Shown here: piece after piece, positions 36,781-45,439 of the stretch
How positions within the stretch are numbered: the first letter of the stretch is position 1
How the letters are laid out: every line of letters starts with the position of its first letter
From: Bog-756 sp963806455
GTDB taxonomy: Bacteria > Actinomycetota > Acidimicrobiia > Acidimicrobiales > RAAP-2
Length of the DNA: 64,000 bases
NCBI GenBank assembly: GCA_963806455.1
Contig: CAWDXZ010000002.1
Span: 871,558 to 935,557 of the forward strand
Reading direction: 5' to 3'
Made by a program: the position numbers and the translations under genes
The notes under the pieces: model-generated
Told to the model about the DNA's origin: nothing
What the model saw: the letters and a program-made list of their open reading frames with translations, nothing else
The model's database searches: none

Positions 36781-38599
36781 CGTCTGCCCGACTCAGCAGC
36801 TTCGAAGGGTCCGTGTCGGGATTGTCGACGAAGACGCCCCCCACCGACGCCAGGACGCTCAGGGTGCGGCCGTCGATCCGGTACGGCCGGGCCAGCGCGG
36901 TGGAGATGCGGTCCTTGATGAGGAGCATCTCCTCCTCACCGCTCTCGATGTCGCACACCACCACGAACTCATCCCCACCCAGGCGGGCCACGGTGTCCGC
37001 CGGCCTCACGATGGCGGACAGCCGGCGGGCCACCGCCACCAGCATGTCATCACCCACATCGTGACCGAGCCCGTCGTTGATCTCCTTGAAATCGTCGAGA
37101 TCCAGGAGGAAGACCGCCACCCCCCGCTGGTCGTCGCCCCCGACCGGCCACGCTCCCTGGTCATCGAAGGGTGCGGCCGCCGGCGAGCGCTGGGCCATCC
37201 GGTCGATGGCCTGTTGCAGCCGCTCGGCGAGGAGCGTGCGGTTGGCCAACCCGGTCAGCGGGTCGTGCAGCGCCAGCTCGGCCAGCCGCTCCTCGTTGAG
37301 CTTCTGCTCGGTGACGTCGTGCATGGCCACCACCGCACCGAGCATCCATCCCTCGTCGACCAGGGACTGGCCGTTGACACTGACCTTGCGCCGCTCACCC
37401 GTGCCCGACTCGAGCACGATCTCGACCTCCCGGACCTGCTCGCCCGACATGGCCCGGATCAACGGGTTCTCCCGCTGCGCCATGGGCGACCCGTCGGGGT
37501 GGCGGAGCCCCTGGTCGGTGGGGATCTCCCCGATCGGGTCGGAGCCCTCGGGCAGGCCGTGGAGCCGCCGGGCGGCCGGGTTGAACACCGTGATCCGGCC
37601 TTCGGCGTCGCAGGCCACGATGCCCTCTTCCAGGGTGTCCAGGAGGACCTGGAGGAACTGCTCCTCCCGGCGGAGCTCGACCACCGCCTGGCGGGCCGTG
37701 GTGATGTCGCTGAACGAGGCCACCGCCCCCCGCACGGTGCCGTCGATGTCCACCATGGCCTGGGCGTTGGCCCTCACCCACATGCGGGCCCTCCCCCGCC
37801 GCTCGAGGCCGACCACCACGCCCACCGAGCGGCGGCCGCCGCCCAGGCTCACCGCGATGGGATGGTCCCGGAGCTCGATCTCCTCGCCGTCGGCGTCGAC
37901 CAACCCCATCCCGAGGGCCCGGGCGCCGGCGAGGAGATCCTCGAGGCGGCGGCCGAGAATGCGCACCCGGGGTGACTCGAACATGACCTCGAAGGCCTCG
38001 TTGACCCGCACCACCGTGCCGGCCGCATCGACGATCATCACCCCGTCGGTGAGCGACTCGATGATGGTGGCCTGGCGGTGGTCCACCTCACGGATCCGCT
38101 GCTCGAGGCGCTTGCTCTCGGAGACATCGCGCAGGTTGACCACCACGCCGCCGATGGGGTCGTGCAGATGGTTGGCCGCCACCACGTCGAGGTCGAGGGG
38201 GCGGCCGTCGGCCCGCACCGTGCGCATCTCCAGGGAGACCGACAGCCGGCGGCGTGCCACCAGATCGTCGAAGAGGGCCCGCACGTGGTCGGCGCTGGCC
38301 GGGTCGAACAGGGAGAAGGCATCGAGCCCGACGACGGGGCTGATGTCGTAGCCGAACAGACGCTCGGCCGATGCGCTGACGAAGAGGAACCGGCCCGACC
38401 GGTCGAGGACGGCCACGACGTCGAACTCGTGCTCGCCCAGGGAATGGAACCGCGGCTCGCCGGCGGGGAGCAGGCGGCCCTGGCCGTTGCCGGGGACGGG
38501 CGCCCCAGCCCGGGCCGGCGGCCCGCCTCGGTCGTCATCGGGGATCGGGGGGCTGAACAGCTCGAACTCGGGCAGGGGCCGGCTCTCGAATTTGGTCAT
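36722..38599 (-). CDS. diguanylate cyclase with three PAS domains
   Basis: 625 aa, no transmembrane segment. PAS domains at about 52-160, 172-305 and 308-432 each end in a DVSESKRLEQR-, DITTARQ- or DVTEQKLNEER-type linker, then a GGDEF domain (about 440-615). The active-site GGDEF is intact at 541-545, with RPAD (532-535) exactly five residues upstream as an I-site for product inhibition. It is predicted to make cyclic di-GMP and to be feedback-inhibited. ATG overlaps the patA stop (ATGA), placing it inside the PIM lipid run, where mycobacteria have no such gene. Confidence 0.94.
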   Translation of the reverse strand: MTKFESRPLPEFELFSPPIPDDDRGGPPARAGAPVPGNGQGRLLPAGEPRFHSLGEHEFDVVAVLDRSGRFLFVSASAERLFGYDISPVVGLDAFSLFDPASADHVRALFDDLVARRRLSVSLEMRTVRADGRPLDLDVVAANHLHDPIGGVVVNLRDVSESKRLEQRIREVDHRQATIIESLTDGVMIVDAAGTVVRVNEAFEVMFESPRVRILGRRLEDLLAGARALGMGLVDADGEEIELRDHPIAVSLGGGRRSVGVVVGLERRGRARMWVRANAQAMVDIDGTVRGAVASFSDITTARQAVVELRREEQFLQVLLDTLEEGIVACDAEGRITVFNPAARRLHGLPEGSDPIGEIPTDQGLRHPDGSPMAQRENPLIRAMSGEQVREVEIVLESGTGERRKVSVNGQSLVDEGWMLGAVVAMHDVTEQKLNEERLAELALHDPLTGLANRTLLAERLQQAIDRMAQRSPAAAPFDDQGAWPVGGDDQRGVAVFLLDLDDFKEINDGLGHDVGDDMLVAVARRLSAIVRPADTVARLGGDEFVVVCDIESGEEEMLLIKDRISTALARPYRIDGRTLSVLASVGGVFVDNPDTDPSKLLSRADDAMYGVKWTRRRQRRSASD

Positions 38600-39495
38600 G
38601 CCGCGTCCTCGGGCCGGTCGACGGACCACAACGGCTGGAAGACGTGCCACTGCTCGGGAGCGCGGCGGATCCAACCTTCGAACCGGTGGGCGATCTCCTG
38701 GGTGATTCGCGAGACGTCGGAGCGCAGGGAGCCCTGCCGGATGGTGTCGATGGGCGGGTCGACGAAGGCCCGGTGGTCGCTCCCCGGCCCGCTGAAGACC
38801 ACGCCGGTCACCAGGGTGGCGCCGGTGCGGAGCGCCAGCATGGCCGGCCCGGCCGGCATGGTCGTCTTCTCGCCGAAGAACTCGACGTCCACGCCCGTCC
38901 CGGCCAGGTCACGGTCGCTCAGGAGCCCCACCAGGCCCCCGGCCCTCAAGGTGGCCATGATGGCGCTCCCCGACGAGGCGTCCAGGGGGATGATGGTCAA
39001 TCCCATCCGGGCCCGCTGCTCCAGGAAGAACTCGAAGAGCTCTGCCGGTTCAATCCGTTCGGCCACCGACGTCATCGGCAGGTCCTGCCTGGCCAAAAAT
39101 GCGCCCCCATACTCCCAGCTCCCTACATGCGGCAGTGCCATGATCACGCCGTTGCCGGCGGCGATCCCCTCCACGAGATACTGCAGGCCCTGGACGAACG
39201 TCCGCTGCTCCACCTCGGCCGGCGACGTGTTCCCGAGCCGGGCCCCTTCAACCCAGTACCGAGCGTAGGCCCGAAACGACCGACGTGCCCACCGGTCCAG
39301 GAGCACACCGTCCTGTTCGCCCCCGTCCACCACCCTCCGGAGGTTGTTGGTCACCATCCGTCGGTGGTCATGGCGGACCCGGAACAGCACGTCGCCGACC
39401 AGGTTGGCCAACCCGTGGGCCACCGGCTCGGGGAGTGCGGCCAGGCCGCGGCTCAACGAGGTGTAGGTCCGAAAGACCACCCGGTCCTTGGTCAC
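38596..39495 (-). CDS. patA: LPLAT-family acyltransferase, probable phosphatidylinositol mannoside acyltransferase (PatA-like)
   Basis: 299 aa. Lysophospholipid-acyltransferase fold of the HtrB/PatA branch. The HX4E catalytic motif is H123-E128 in LPHVGSWEYGG, and MPAGPAMLALRTGA is also conserved. It would transfer an acyl group to a mannose of PIM at the cytoplasmic face. GTG start, 36 bp after the pgsA-like stop. Confidence 0.88.
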   Translation of the reverse strand: MTKDRVVFRTYTSLSRGLAALPEPVAHGLANLVGDVLFRVRHDHRRMVTNNLRRVVDGGEQDGVLLDRWARRSFRAYARYWVEGARLGNTSPAEVEQRTFVQGLQYLVEGIAAGNGVIMALPHVGSWEYGGAFLARQDLPMTSVAERIEPAELFEFFLEQRARMGLTIIPLDASSGSAIMATLRAGGLVGLLSDRDLAGTGVDVEFFGEKTTMPAGPAMLALRTGATLVTGVVFSGPGSDHRAFVDPPIDTIRQGSLRSDVSRITQEIAHRFEGWIRRAPEQWHVFQPLWSVDRPEDAA

Positions 39496-39531
39496 CCGCC
39501 CTCGCCGCTCCCTCGAGCCACCGCCGGTGGC

Positions 39532-40308
39532 TCAGGAGTGTCGTCGGCCGGCGCGCTGACGTAGGCCCTGACGCGCCTGACGGGCGCGCCAGGTCCTTCC
39601 GGACCGGCTGGCCAGCTCGCCTTGCCGACGGGCCCGCCACCGAGAGGGAGAGGTCGAGGCACGGCGTCCCCCGGCCCGCGCCGTGGTTCGGACCCGGCGG
39701 TGCCGTCGCGGCACGACGGCCGGCTCCGGCGCTTCGGCCAGTCGCCACACCTTGATGAAGCGACTGAGCGCGGTGCCCAGGGTGAGGCCCAGCATGGCCC
39801 AGAGGACCGGGACGAGGAGCACCGGGGAGAGGAGGCCGGCCCCGAGGAGGATCATGCGCTCGGCCCGTTCCATCAAACCCCCGCGGGCGGAGATCCCGAG
39901 CGACTCGGCCTTGGCCCGCTGATACGAGACGAGCGAAGTGGCGCCCAGCAGGGCGAAGGGCAGCAGCACCAGATGGCCGGGGTGGGCGGTGACGAGATAC
40001 CAGGCCACGCCGCCGAGGATCAGGGCGTCGGCCACCCGGTCCGTCACCGAGTCGAAGAAGGCCCCGCGTACCGAGGCCGTCCCGGACGCTTTGGCCACCG
40101 GGCCGTCCAACAGGTCGTGCAGTCCGGTGAGGACGAGCAGCGGGATGGCCAGGCGCAGGTGGCCGGTGGCGATCGCCACCGCCGTGGCCGTGGCCGAGAT
40201 GAGACCGGTGGCGGTGAGCGTGTCCGCCGTCACACCGAGCCGTTGCAGCCGGCGCCCCACCGGACCGGTGGTCCGGTCCACGGCGCCGCGCCATCGCCCG
40301 TCAAACAT
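39532..40308 (-). CDS. pgsA: CDP-alcohol phosphatidyltransferase, probable phosphatidylinositol phosphate synthase
   Basis: 258 aa. Motif DLLDGPVAK...G...D...D (Asp 65, 68, 86 and 90) matches the CDP-alcohol phosphotransferase signature except that the usual Arg after Ala is Lys (73). About five hydrophobic segments. A highly basic ~60-residue tail ends the protein. ATG 40308 is chosen because GGAGG lies seven bases upstream; ATG 40314 would sit directly on it. Adjacent patA and pimA suggest PIP synthase rather than PGP synthase. Confidence 0.86.
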   Translation of the reverse strand: MFDGRWRGAVDRTTGPVGRRLQRLGVTADTLTATGLISATATAVAIATGHLRLAIPLLVLTGLHDLLDGPVAKASGTASVRGAFFDSVTDRVADALILGGVAWYLVTAHPGHLVLLPFALLGATSLVSYQRAKAESLGISARGGLMERAERMILLGAGLLSPVLLVPVLWAMLGLTLGTALSRFIKVWRLAEAPEPAVVPRRHRRVRTTARAGGRRASTSPSRWRARRQGELASRSGRTWRARQARQGLRQRAGRRHS

Positions 40309-40406
40309 GGCCATTCCTCCAGAGGGGTCCCCCCGACCCTACCATCTGCTTGCTGGAGCTAACACCATCGGGAGCCGACCGGCGGTGGGCGGGCAGGTCC
40401 GGCCCC

Positions 40407-40859
40407 TCAGAGGGCCAGCGGCCTGATCGGGGCCATGACCAGCGAAGGGTCCGCCTTCCAGTCCACCCCGGCGACGTCGATGTACAGCTCGACCTCGTTG
40501 CCGTCGGGGTCGAGGACATAAAGGCTGTGGGTGACCGTGTGGTCGCTGGCCCCGACGATCGTGACCCCGGCCTCCTGCAGCCGGGTCAGGGCCTCCCGCA
40601 GCTCCTCGTCGGTGTCCCCGACCTTGAGGCCGAAATGGTAGAGGCCGGTGTGACGGCCCTGGGGAGGCGGAGCCGCCCCCTCACCCACCTCGATGAGCAG
40701 GAGCTCGTGGTGGGTGCGCCCGGAGGTGAAGGCCGCCACCGGAGCGCCGGACACGTCGGGGAAGGCCGGTGCCCATCCCAGCAGGTCGCCGTAGAAGGCC
40801 GCCGACCTCTTGACGTCCCTCACATAGAGCACCAGGTGCCCGAGCTCTTTGACTTCCAT
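40407..40859 (-). CDS. VOC family (glyoxalase/bleomycin-resistance fold) protein
   Basis: 150 aa, one VOC domain of two beta-alpha-beta-beta-beta halves: LGHLVLYVRDVKRSAAFY...LLGW and GLYHFGLKVGDTDEELREALTRL with YVLDPDGNEVELYID. His (residue about 8) and Glu in NEVELY are likely metal ligands, as in catechol dioxygenase-type members. ATG 40859 is spaced 11 bases from AAAGGAG; a GTG at 40871 would overlap that site. Substrate unknown. Inserted between the HIT gene and pgsA. Confidence 0.88.
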   Translation of the reverse strand: MEVKELGHLVLYVRDVKRSAAFYGDLLGWAPAFPDVSGAPVAAFTSGRTHHELLLIEVGEGAAPPPQGRHTGLYHFGLKVGDTDEELREALTRLQEAGVTIVGASDHTVTHSLYVLDPDGNEVELYIDVAGVDWKADPSLVMAPIRPLAL

Positions 40860-40953
40860 CGCCGTGCTCACTCCTTTCCGGCCCCTTGAACACCGGCAGC
40901 TTGCCGCTCCTTGAACACCGGCAGGCCCGGGTCGATTCCGAACTCGGCCGTCG

Positions 40954-41493
40954 TCACCCAGGCCAGGCGCCGCGCAGTCGCTCCCAGGTGACGGCCAGCG
41001 TCTCGGGCAGAACCCTGGTACCGGCCACCGCAGTCATGAAGTTGGTGTCGCCGTGCCAGCGGGGGACGGCGTGGAGATGCACGTGCCGGGGGATGCCCGC
41101 TCCGGCCGCCCGGCCCAGGTTGGCCCCCAGGTTGATGCCGTCGGGCCCGAGGGCGGCCTCGAGGGCCGACACCGCCCGGATGAGGACGGCCCACATCTCC
41201 GACCCCTCGCCATCGGTGAGGTCGGCCAGGGTGCCCACATGGCGCAGGGGCAGGACCATCAGATGCCCGCTGGCGTACGGGTAGGCATTGAGCACCACGT
41301 AGCTCTCCTCCCCGACCCAGACGACGCCGTTGTCGGCGGACGGCGGGCCGCCGGCCGCGATGCGGCAGAACACACAGTGTGCCGGGTCGTCGACCAGGGG
41401 CGAGTCCGCCCCGCCGGCCGGTCCCGCCTCGGCCGCCCCGACGGCAGTGACGTACTCTCCCCGCCAGCCGGCCCACAGGTGCTCGAGGCTCAC
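40954..41493 (-). CDS. HIT-domain protein, Ap4A phosphorylase/hydrolase-like
   Basis: 179 aa. CVFCRIA near the start gives a Cys pair found in many zinc-binding HIT proteins. The histidine triad is in IPRHVHLHAVPRW. Mycobacterial homologues at this position next to thrS are Ap4A phosphorylases, so dinucleoside-polyphosphate cleavage is the best inference. GTG 41493 overlaps the thrS stop. Confidence 0.92.
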   Translation of the reverse strand: MSLEHLWAGWRGEYVTAVGAAEAGPAGGADSPLVDDPAHCVFCRIAAGGPPSADNGVVWVGEESYVVLNAYPYASGHLMVLPLRHVGTLADLTDGEGSEMWAVLIRAVSALEAALGPDGINLGANLGRAAGAGIPRHVHLHAVPRWHGDTNFMTAVAGTRVLPETLAVTWERLRGAWPG

Positions 41494-43475
41494 GCCGGGT
41501 CGGTCGGCGTCCGCTCGCCGATCTCGTGCTCGAGCCGCTCCACGAAGTCGACGACCGCCACCCCCCGATCGGGCCGCTCGCTCCCCCGCCGGTTGACCCC
41601 CACCGTGCCGGCCGCGACATCCTCGTCCCCCACCACCAGGATGTAGGGCACCTTCAGGAGCTTGGCCTTGCGGATCCGGGCCTTCAGGGGTTCGTCGGCG
41701 GGGTCGATCGTGACCCGGGCGCCCACGGCGGCCAGACGGTCCGCCACCTTGTGGGCATAGGGCTCGTGGTCGTCGCGCACGCCCAGCAACCGCACCTGCT
41801 CGGGGGCCAGCCAGGTCGGCAGGGCGCCGGCGTAGTGCTCGAGGAGGATGGCGAAGAACCGCTCCACCGAGCCGAACAGGGCTCGGTGGATCATGACCGG
41901 ACGGTGCCGCCCGTTGTCGGCACCCACGTAGCCGAGGCCGAACCGGCCCGGCTCCTGGAAGTCGAGCTGGATGGTCGACATCTGATGGGCGCGACCGATG
42001 GCATCGCGGGCTTGCACCGAGATCTTCGGACCGTAGAAGGCGCCGCCCCCCTCGTCCGGAACCACATCGAGGTCCATGGCCAGCGCCACGGCCCGGAGCT
42101 CCTCGGTGGCGTCGTCCCACTCCTCGGGCGCACCCACGGCCTTCCCCTCGGGCCGGGTCGAGAGCTCGAGGTAGAAGTCGGTCAGCCCGAAGTCGCGGAG
42201 CACCGACAGCACGAAGGACAGTGCGGTGTTGACCTCGTGGGCGACCTGCTCACGGGTGCAGAAGATGTGCGCGTCGTCCTGGGTCATGCCGCGGACCCGG
42301 GTCAGCCCGTGCACGACCCCGGAGAGCTCGTAGCGATAGACGGTCCCGAACTCGAAGAGGCGCAGGGGCAGCTCGCGGTAGGAGCGCTGCCGGCTCTTGA
42401 ACACCAGGATGTGGAACGGGCAGTTCATGGGCTTGAGGTAGTACTGCTGCCCCCCGTCCAGCTCCATGGGCGGGAACATCCCCTCGGCGAACCAGTCGAG
42501 GTGGCCCGATGTCTCGAACAGCTCGGCCTTGGTGATGTGCGGGGTGAACACGAACTCGTATCCGGCCGCCTCGTGACGCCGGCGCGAGTAGTCCTCGATC
42601 AACTTGCGAACGATGCCGCCCTTGGGATGGAAAATGGCCAGACCCGAGCCGATCTCGTCTGGGAACGAGAACAGGTCGAGCTCGGCGCCGATGCGGCGGT
42701 GGTCCCGACGCTCGGCCTCGGCCAGGCGGTGGAGGTGGTCGGCCAAGGCCCGCTCCGACTCCCAGGCCGTGCCGTAGATCCTCTGCAGCTGCGGCTTGTG
42801 CTCATCGCCCCGCCAGTAGGCCCCCGCCACCCGCATCAGGGCGAAATGGCCGAGCCGCCCGGTCGAGGGCACATGGGGTCCCCGGCACAGGTCGGTGAAC
42901 GTCGGCGAGTTCCAGTACGTCGAGACGCGGGCCTCGCCTTTGCCGTCGGACGCCGCGTCCACCTCGTCGCGACCGGAACCGACCGCCTCGATGATCTCGC
43001 GCTTGAAGGGCTGACCCTCGAAGAGCGCCAGGCCCTCGTCGAGGGTGTGCTCGTGGCGGACGAAGGGCTGGTCCTCGGCGACGATCTCCCGCATGGTCGA
43101 CTCGATGCGCTCGAGGTCCTCGTCGCTGAAGGTGGCGCCGCCCGGGAGCTCGAAGTCGTAGTAGAAGCCGTCTTCGATGACCGGGCCGATGGCGAAATGG
43201 GCCCCCGGCCACAGGCGAAGCACGGCCTGGGCCAGCACGTGGGCGCTCGAATGGCGGAGGATGGCCCGCCCGGCCTCGGAATCGGCGGTGATCACCGCCA
43301 CCGCCGCCCCGTCGGGCAGTGGGGCGTCGAGGTCCACCTGGTCCCCGTCGAAGGTGGCTGCCAGGGCCGCCCGGGCCAGTCGGGGTCCGATGGACTCGGC
43401 CAGCTGGTACGCGGTGGTGCCCTCGTCGAACTCCTTGGTCGAGCCGTCGGGAAGTCGGACGCTGACGCCAGCCAT
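41490..43475 (-). CDS. thrS: threonine--tRNA ligase
   Basis: 661 aa. TGS domain (about 1-62), editing domain with HSSAHVLAQA, class II core with motif 2 GLTRVRGMTQDDAHIFC, and a C-terminal anticodon-binding domain. ATG 43475 is supported by GAGAAAGG seven bases upstream; the extra open codons to 43517 lack support. It heads the run thrS-HIT-VOC-pgsA-patA-GGDEF-pimA. Confidence 0.97.
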   Translation of the reverse strand: MAGVSVRLPDGSTKEFDEGTTAYQLAESIGPRLARAALAATFDGDQVDLDAPLPDGAAVAVITADSEAGRAILRHSSAHVLAQAVLRLWPGAHFAIGPVIEDGFYYDFELPGGATFSDEDLERIESTMREIVAEDQPFVRHEHTLDEGLALFEGQPFKREIIEAVGSGRDEVDAASDGKGEARVSTYWNSPTFTDLCRGPHVPSTGRLGHFALMRVAGAYWRGDEHKPQLQRIYGTAWESERALADHLHRLAEAERRDHRRIGAELDLFSFPDEIGSGLAIFHPKGGIVRKLIEDYSRRRHEAAGYEFVFTPHITKAELFETSGHLDWFAEGMFPPMELDGGQQYYLKPMNCPFHILVFKSRQRSYRELPLRLFEFGTVYRYELSGVVHGLTRVRGMTQDDAHIFCTREQVAHEVNTALSFVLSVLRDFGLTDFYLELSTRPEGKAVGAPEEWDDATEELRAVALAMDLDVVPDEGGGAFYGPKISVQARDAIGRAHQMSTIQLDFQEPGRFGLGYVGADNGRHRPVMIHRALFGSVERFFAILLEHYAGALPTWLAPEQVRLLGVRDDHEPYAHKVADRLAAVGARVTIDPADEPLKARIRKAKLLKVPYILVVGDEDVAAGTVGVNRRGSERPDRGVAVVDFVERLEHEIGERTPTDPA

Positions 43476-43542
43476 GGGATTGCCTTTCTCATCCGGTGGT
43501 GGGGATGCTCTTCTCATCCGGTGTCCGGGATGGCCGATGGGA

Positions 43543-44697
43543 TCACAGGGTAATGCCCAGCAGAGCGGCCCCCCGGGCCACCGGCCGGCCGGCCGCGGCC
43601 TCCCCGTCCAGGGCGGCCACAGCCCCGGGGGCGTCCAGGTCCTCGTCGAGGAACGCCCGCACCAGCGTCAGGCCGCGGTGCTCCCCGGCAGAGTCGGGCC
43701 CGTCGGCCGGGGCGGTGCGCCACGCCTCGAGCCGTCGGGCCGCCTCCGGCATGTCCGTCCCGGTCCACTCCCAATCGGACCGGTAGTGGTGGCCCAGGAG
43801 AGCGAGACGCACCGTCGCCGGCTCCCACTCCTTCAAGAGCTCACCCACGAAGACCAGGTTGCCAAGGGACTTCGACATCTTCGTCCCGTTGAGCCCGACC
43901 AGGCCCACGTGCAGCCAGTGGCGCACGAATCGCTTGCCGGTGACCGACTCGGACTGCGCCGTCTCGCACTCGTGGTGGGGGAAGACCAGGTCGCGGCCGC
44001 CGCCGTGCACATCGATGGTCTCCCCCAGCTCGCGGAGGGCCAGGGCCGAGCACTCGACGTGCCAGCCCGGGCGGCCCGGGCCCCAGCGCGATTCCCACGA
44101 TGGCTCGTCCGCCAGCGAAGGCTGCCACAGCACGAAGTCGAGAGGATGCCGCTTGTTCGGGTCGTCGGGCTTCCCGCCCTGCTCGGCGGCCATGGCCACC
44201 ATGGTCGCCGGGTCGAAATGGCTCAGGGAGCCGAACCGGGGGAACCGGGTGACGTCGAAATAGACGGCCCCCCCGGCCTGGTAGGCGAAGCCCGAGTCGA
44301 GCACGGAGCCGATGAGGGTGAGGATCTCGGCGATGGCCGAGGTGGCCCGGGGCTCCGACCAGGCCGGGATGAGCCCGAGCGCGGCCATGTCGGCATCGAA
44401 TCGGGCGATCTCCTCGGCGGCCAGGTCGAGGTAGTGGACGCCGAGCTGGCGCGCCTTTTGGAGGATGTCGTCGTCCACATCGGTGACATTGCGCACGCAC
44501 CGGGTCTCGTGGCCGAGGTCGCGCAGCCGACGCTGCAGCAGGTCGAAGGTCAGGTAGACCTGGGCGTGCCCCAGATGGGCGGAGTCGTAGGGGGTGATCC
44601 CGCACGAATAGAGCGTGACCACCGGGCCGGCCTGCAGAGGGACGACCGACGCTCGCGCCGTGTCGTAGAGCCGGACGCCTCCTTCTCCCCCGCCCAC
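43543..44697 (-). CDS. mshC: cysteine:glucosaminyl-inositol ligase MshC (mycothiol synthesis)
   Basis: 384 aa. Joins cysteine to GlcN-inositol. LYSCGITPYDSAHLGHAQ is the MshC form of the class I signature, where cysteinyl-tRNA synthetase has CGPTVYD. The KMSKS loop is TKMSKSLGN, and zinc ligands are likely the first Cys, the Cys in WHVECSA and the following His. It lacks the long anticodon domain of CysRS. GTG 44697 is preferred since GGAGG precedes it; GTG 44727 overlaps the F420-reductase gene and has no such site. Confidence 0.93.
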   Translation of the reverse strand: MGGGEGGVRLYDTARASVVPLQAGPVVTLYSCGITPYDSAHLGHAQVYLTFDLLQRRLRDLGHETRCVRNVTDVDDDILQKARQLGVHYLDLAAEEIARFDADMAALGLIPAWSEPRATSAIAEILTLIGSVLDSGFAYQAGGAVYFDVTRFPRFGSLSHFDPATMVAMAAEQGGKPDDPNKRHPLDFVLWQPSLADEPSWESRWGPGRPGWHVECSALALRELGETIDVHGGGRDLVFPHHECETAQSESVTGKRFVRHWLHVGLVGLNGTKMSKSLGNLVFVGELLKEWEPATVRLALLGHHYRSDWEWTGTDMPEAARRLEAWRTAPADGPDSAGEHRGLTLVRAFLDEDLDAPGAVAALDGEAAAGRPVARGAALLGITL

Positions 44698-44716
44698 GGC
44701 TCCTGCTCCCTCCGGT

Positions 44717-45376
44717 TCAGCGGTCACCGAGACCGGGCAGCTGCACGGTGGCGTGCACCTTGTGCCGGATGTTGACGGTGATGAGCACGGCGGTGAACGC
44801 CTCGATGGGGCCGGCCTGGTCCAGGGTACCGGCGTCGACGCCCCGGAGCCCCTCGATCCGGTCGATCAGGGCCACGGTGGCCGCCGAGGCCTCCGGATGG
44901 TCCGAACAGACGAGGACGTCGGCCCGGACCGGTGACTCGAGCCTCTCCATCTCCGACGCCGGCAGATGATGAAACGACGCCGACACGAGCGACCCGGGCA
45001 GGGCGGCCTGGACCGATGCGGCCACCGAGCCCCGGGGGGGCATCAGGGCGACGAAGGAGCGTCCCTCCCTCGCCAGGGCATTGGCCATCGACACCACGAC
45101 CTTGCCGTCCAGGGCCGGGGCCAGCGGGCTGACCGTGTCGACGGCGCTGTCCCAGGGAGTGGCCACCACCACCAGGTCGCACGAGGCCGCCTCCTCGTTG
45201 GACCGCCCCGACACACGGAGCCGGCACCCGGGCCGGTCCGCCACCATGGCCGCCGCCACGGCTCTGGCCCGATCGGGGTCCCGTGAGCCGATCACCGGCT
45301 CCTCTCCGGCCGCGGCCAGCCGCACCGCCAGGCCCCGCCCGGCCGGTCCGGTACCGCCCAGAATTCCGATCTGCAT
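44717..45376 (-). CDS. npdG: NADPH-dependent F420 reductase
   Basis: 219 aa. Transfers hydride between NADPH and coenzyme F420. GILGGTGPAGRGLA and GSRDPDRA make the NADPH site. VVVATPWDS and SFHHLPA fit the Fno/NpdG family. ATG 45376. It precedes mshC and is divergent from inhA. No F420-synthesis gene is in the window. Confidence 0.92.
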   Translation of the reverse strand: MQIGILGGTGPAGRGLAVRLAAAGEEPVIGSRDPDRARAVAAAMVADRPGCRLRVSGRSNEEAASCDLVVVATPWDSAVDTVSPLAPALDGKVVVSMANALAREGRSFVALMPPRGSVAASVQAALPGSLVSASFHHLPASEMERLESPVRADVLVCSDHPEASAATVALIDRIEGLRGVDAGTLDQAGPIEAFTAVLITVNIRHKVHATVQLPGLGDR

Positions 45377-45424
45377 GTCCCCAACCCTTGCACACGGCGT
45401 TCCGGCCGGATGAACGGGTGACGG

Positions 45425-45430
45425 TAACCT
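45425..45430 (+). promoter_or_regulatory. putative -10 element for a leaderless inhA transcript
   Basis: TAACCT ends nine bases before the inhA ATG and no Shine-Dalgarno sequence is visible. This spacing fits a leaderless actinobacterial mRNA, like the TAACAT before marR. Confidence 0.4.
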
Positions 45431-45439
45431 GACCCGGTC

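Noticed and set aside
43543..44697. Cysteinyl-tRNA synthetase
   Set aside because: CGITPYD instead of CGPTVYD and the short length without the anticodon-binding region fit MshC.
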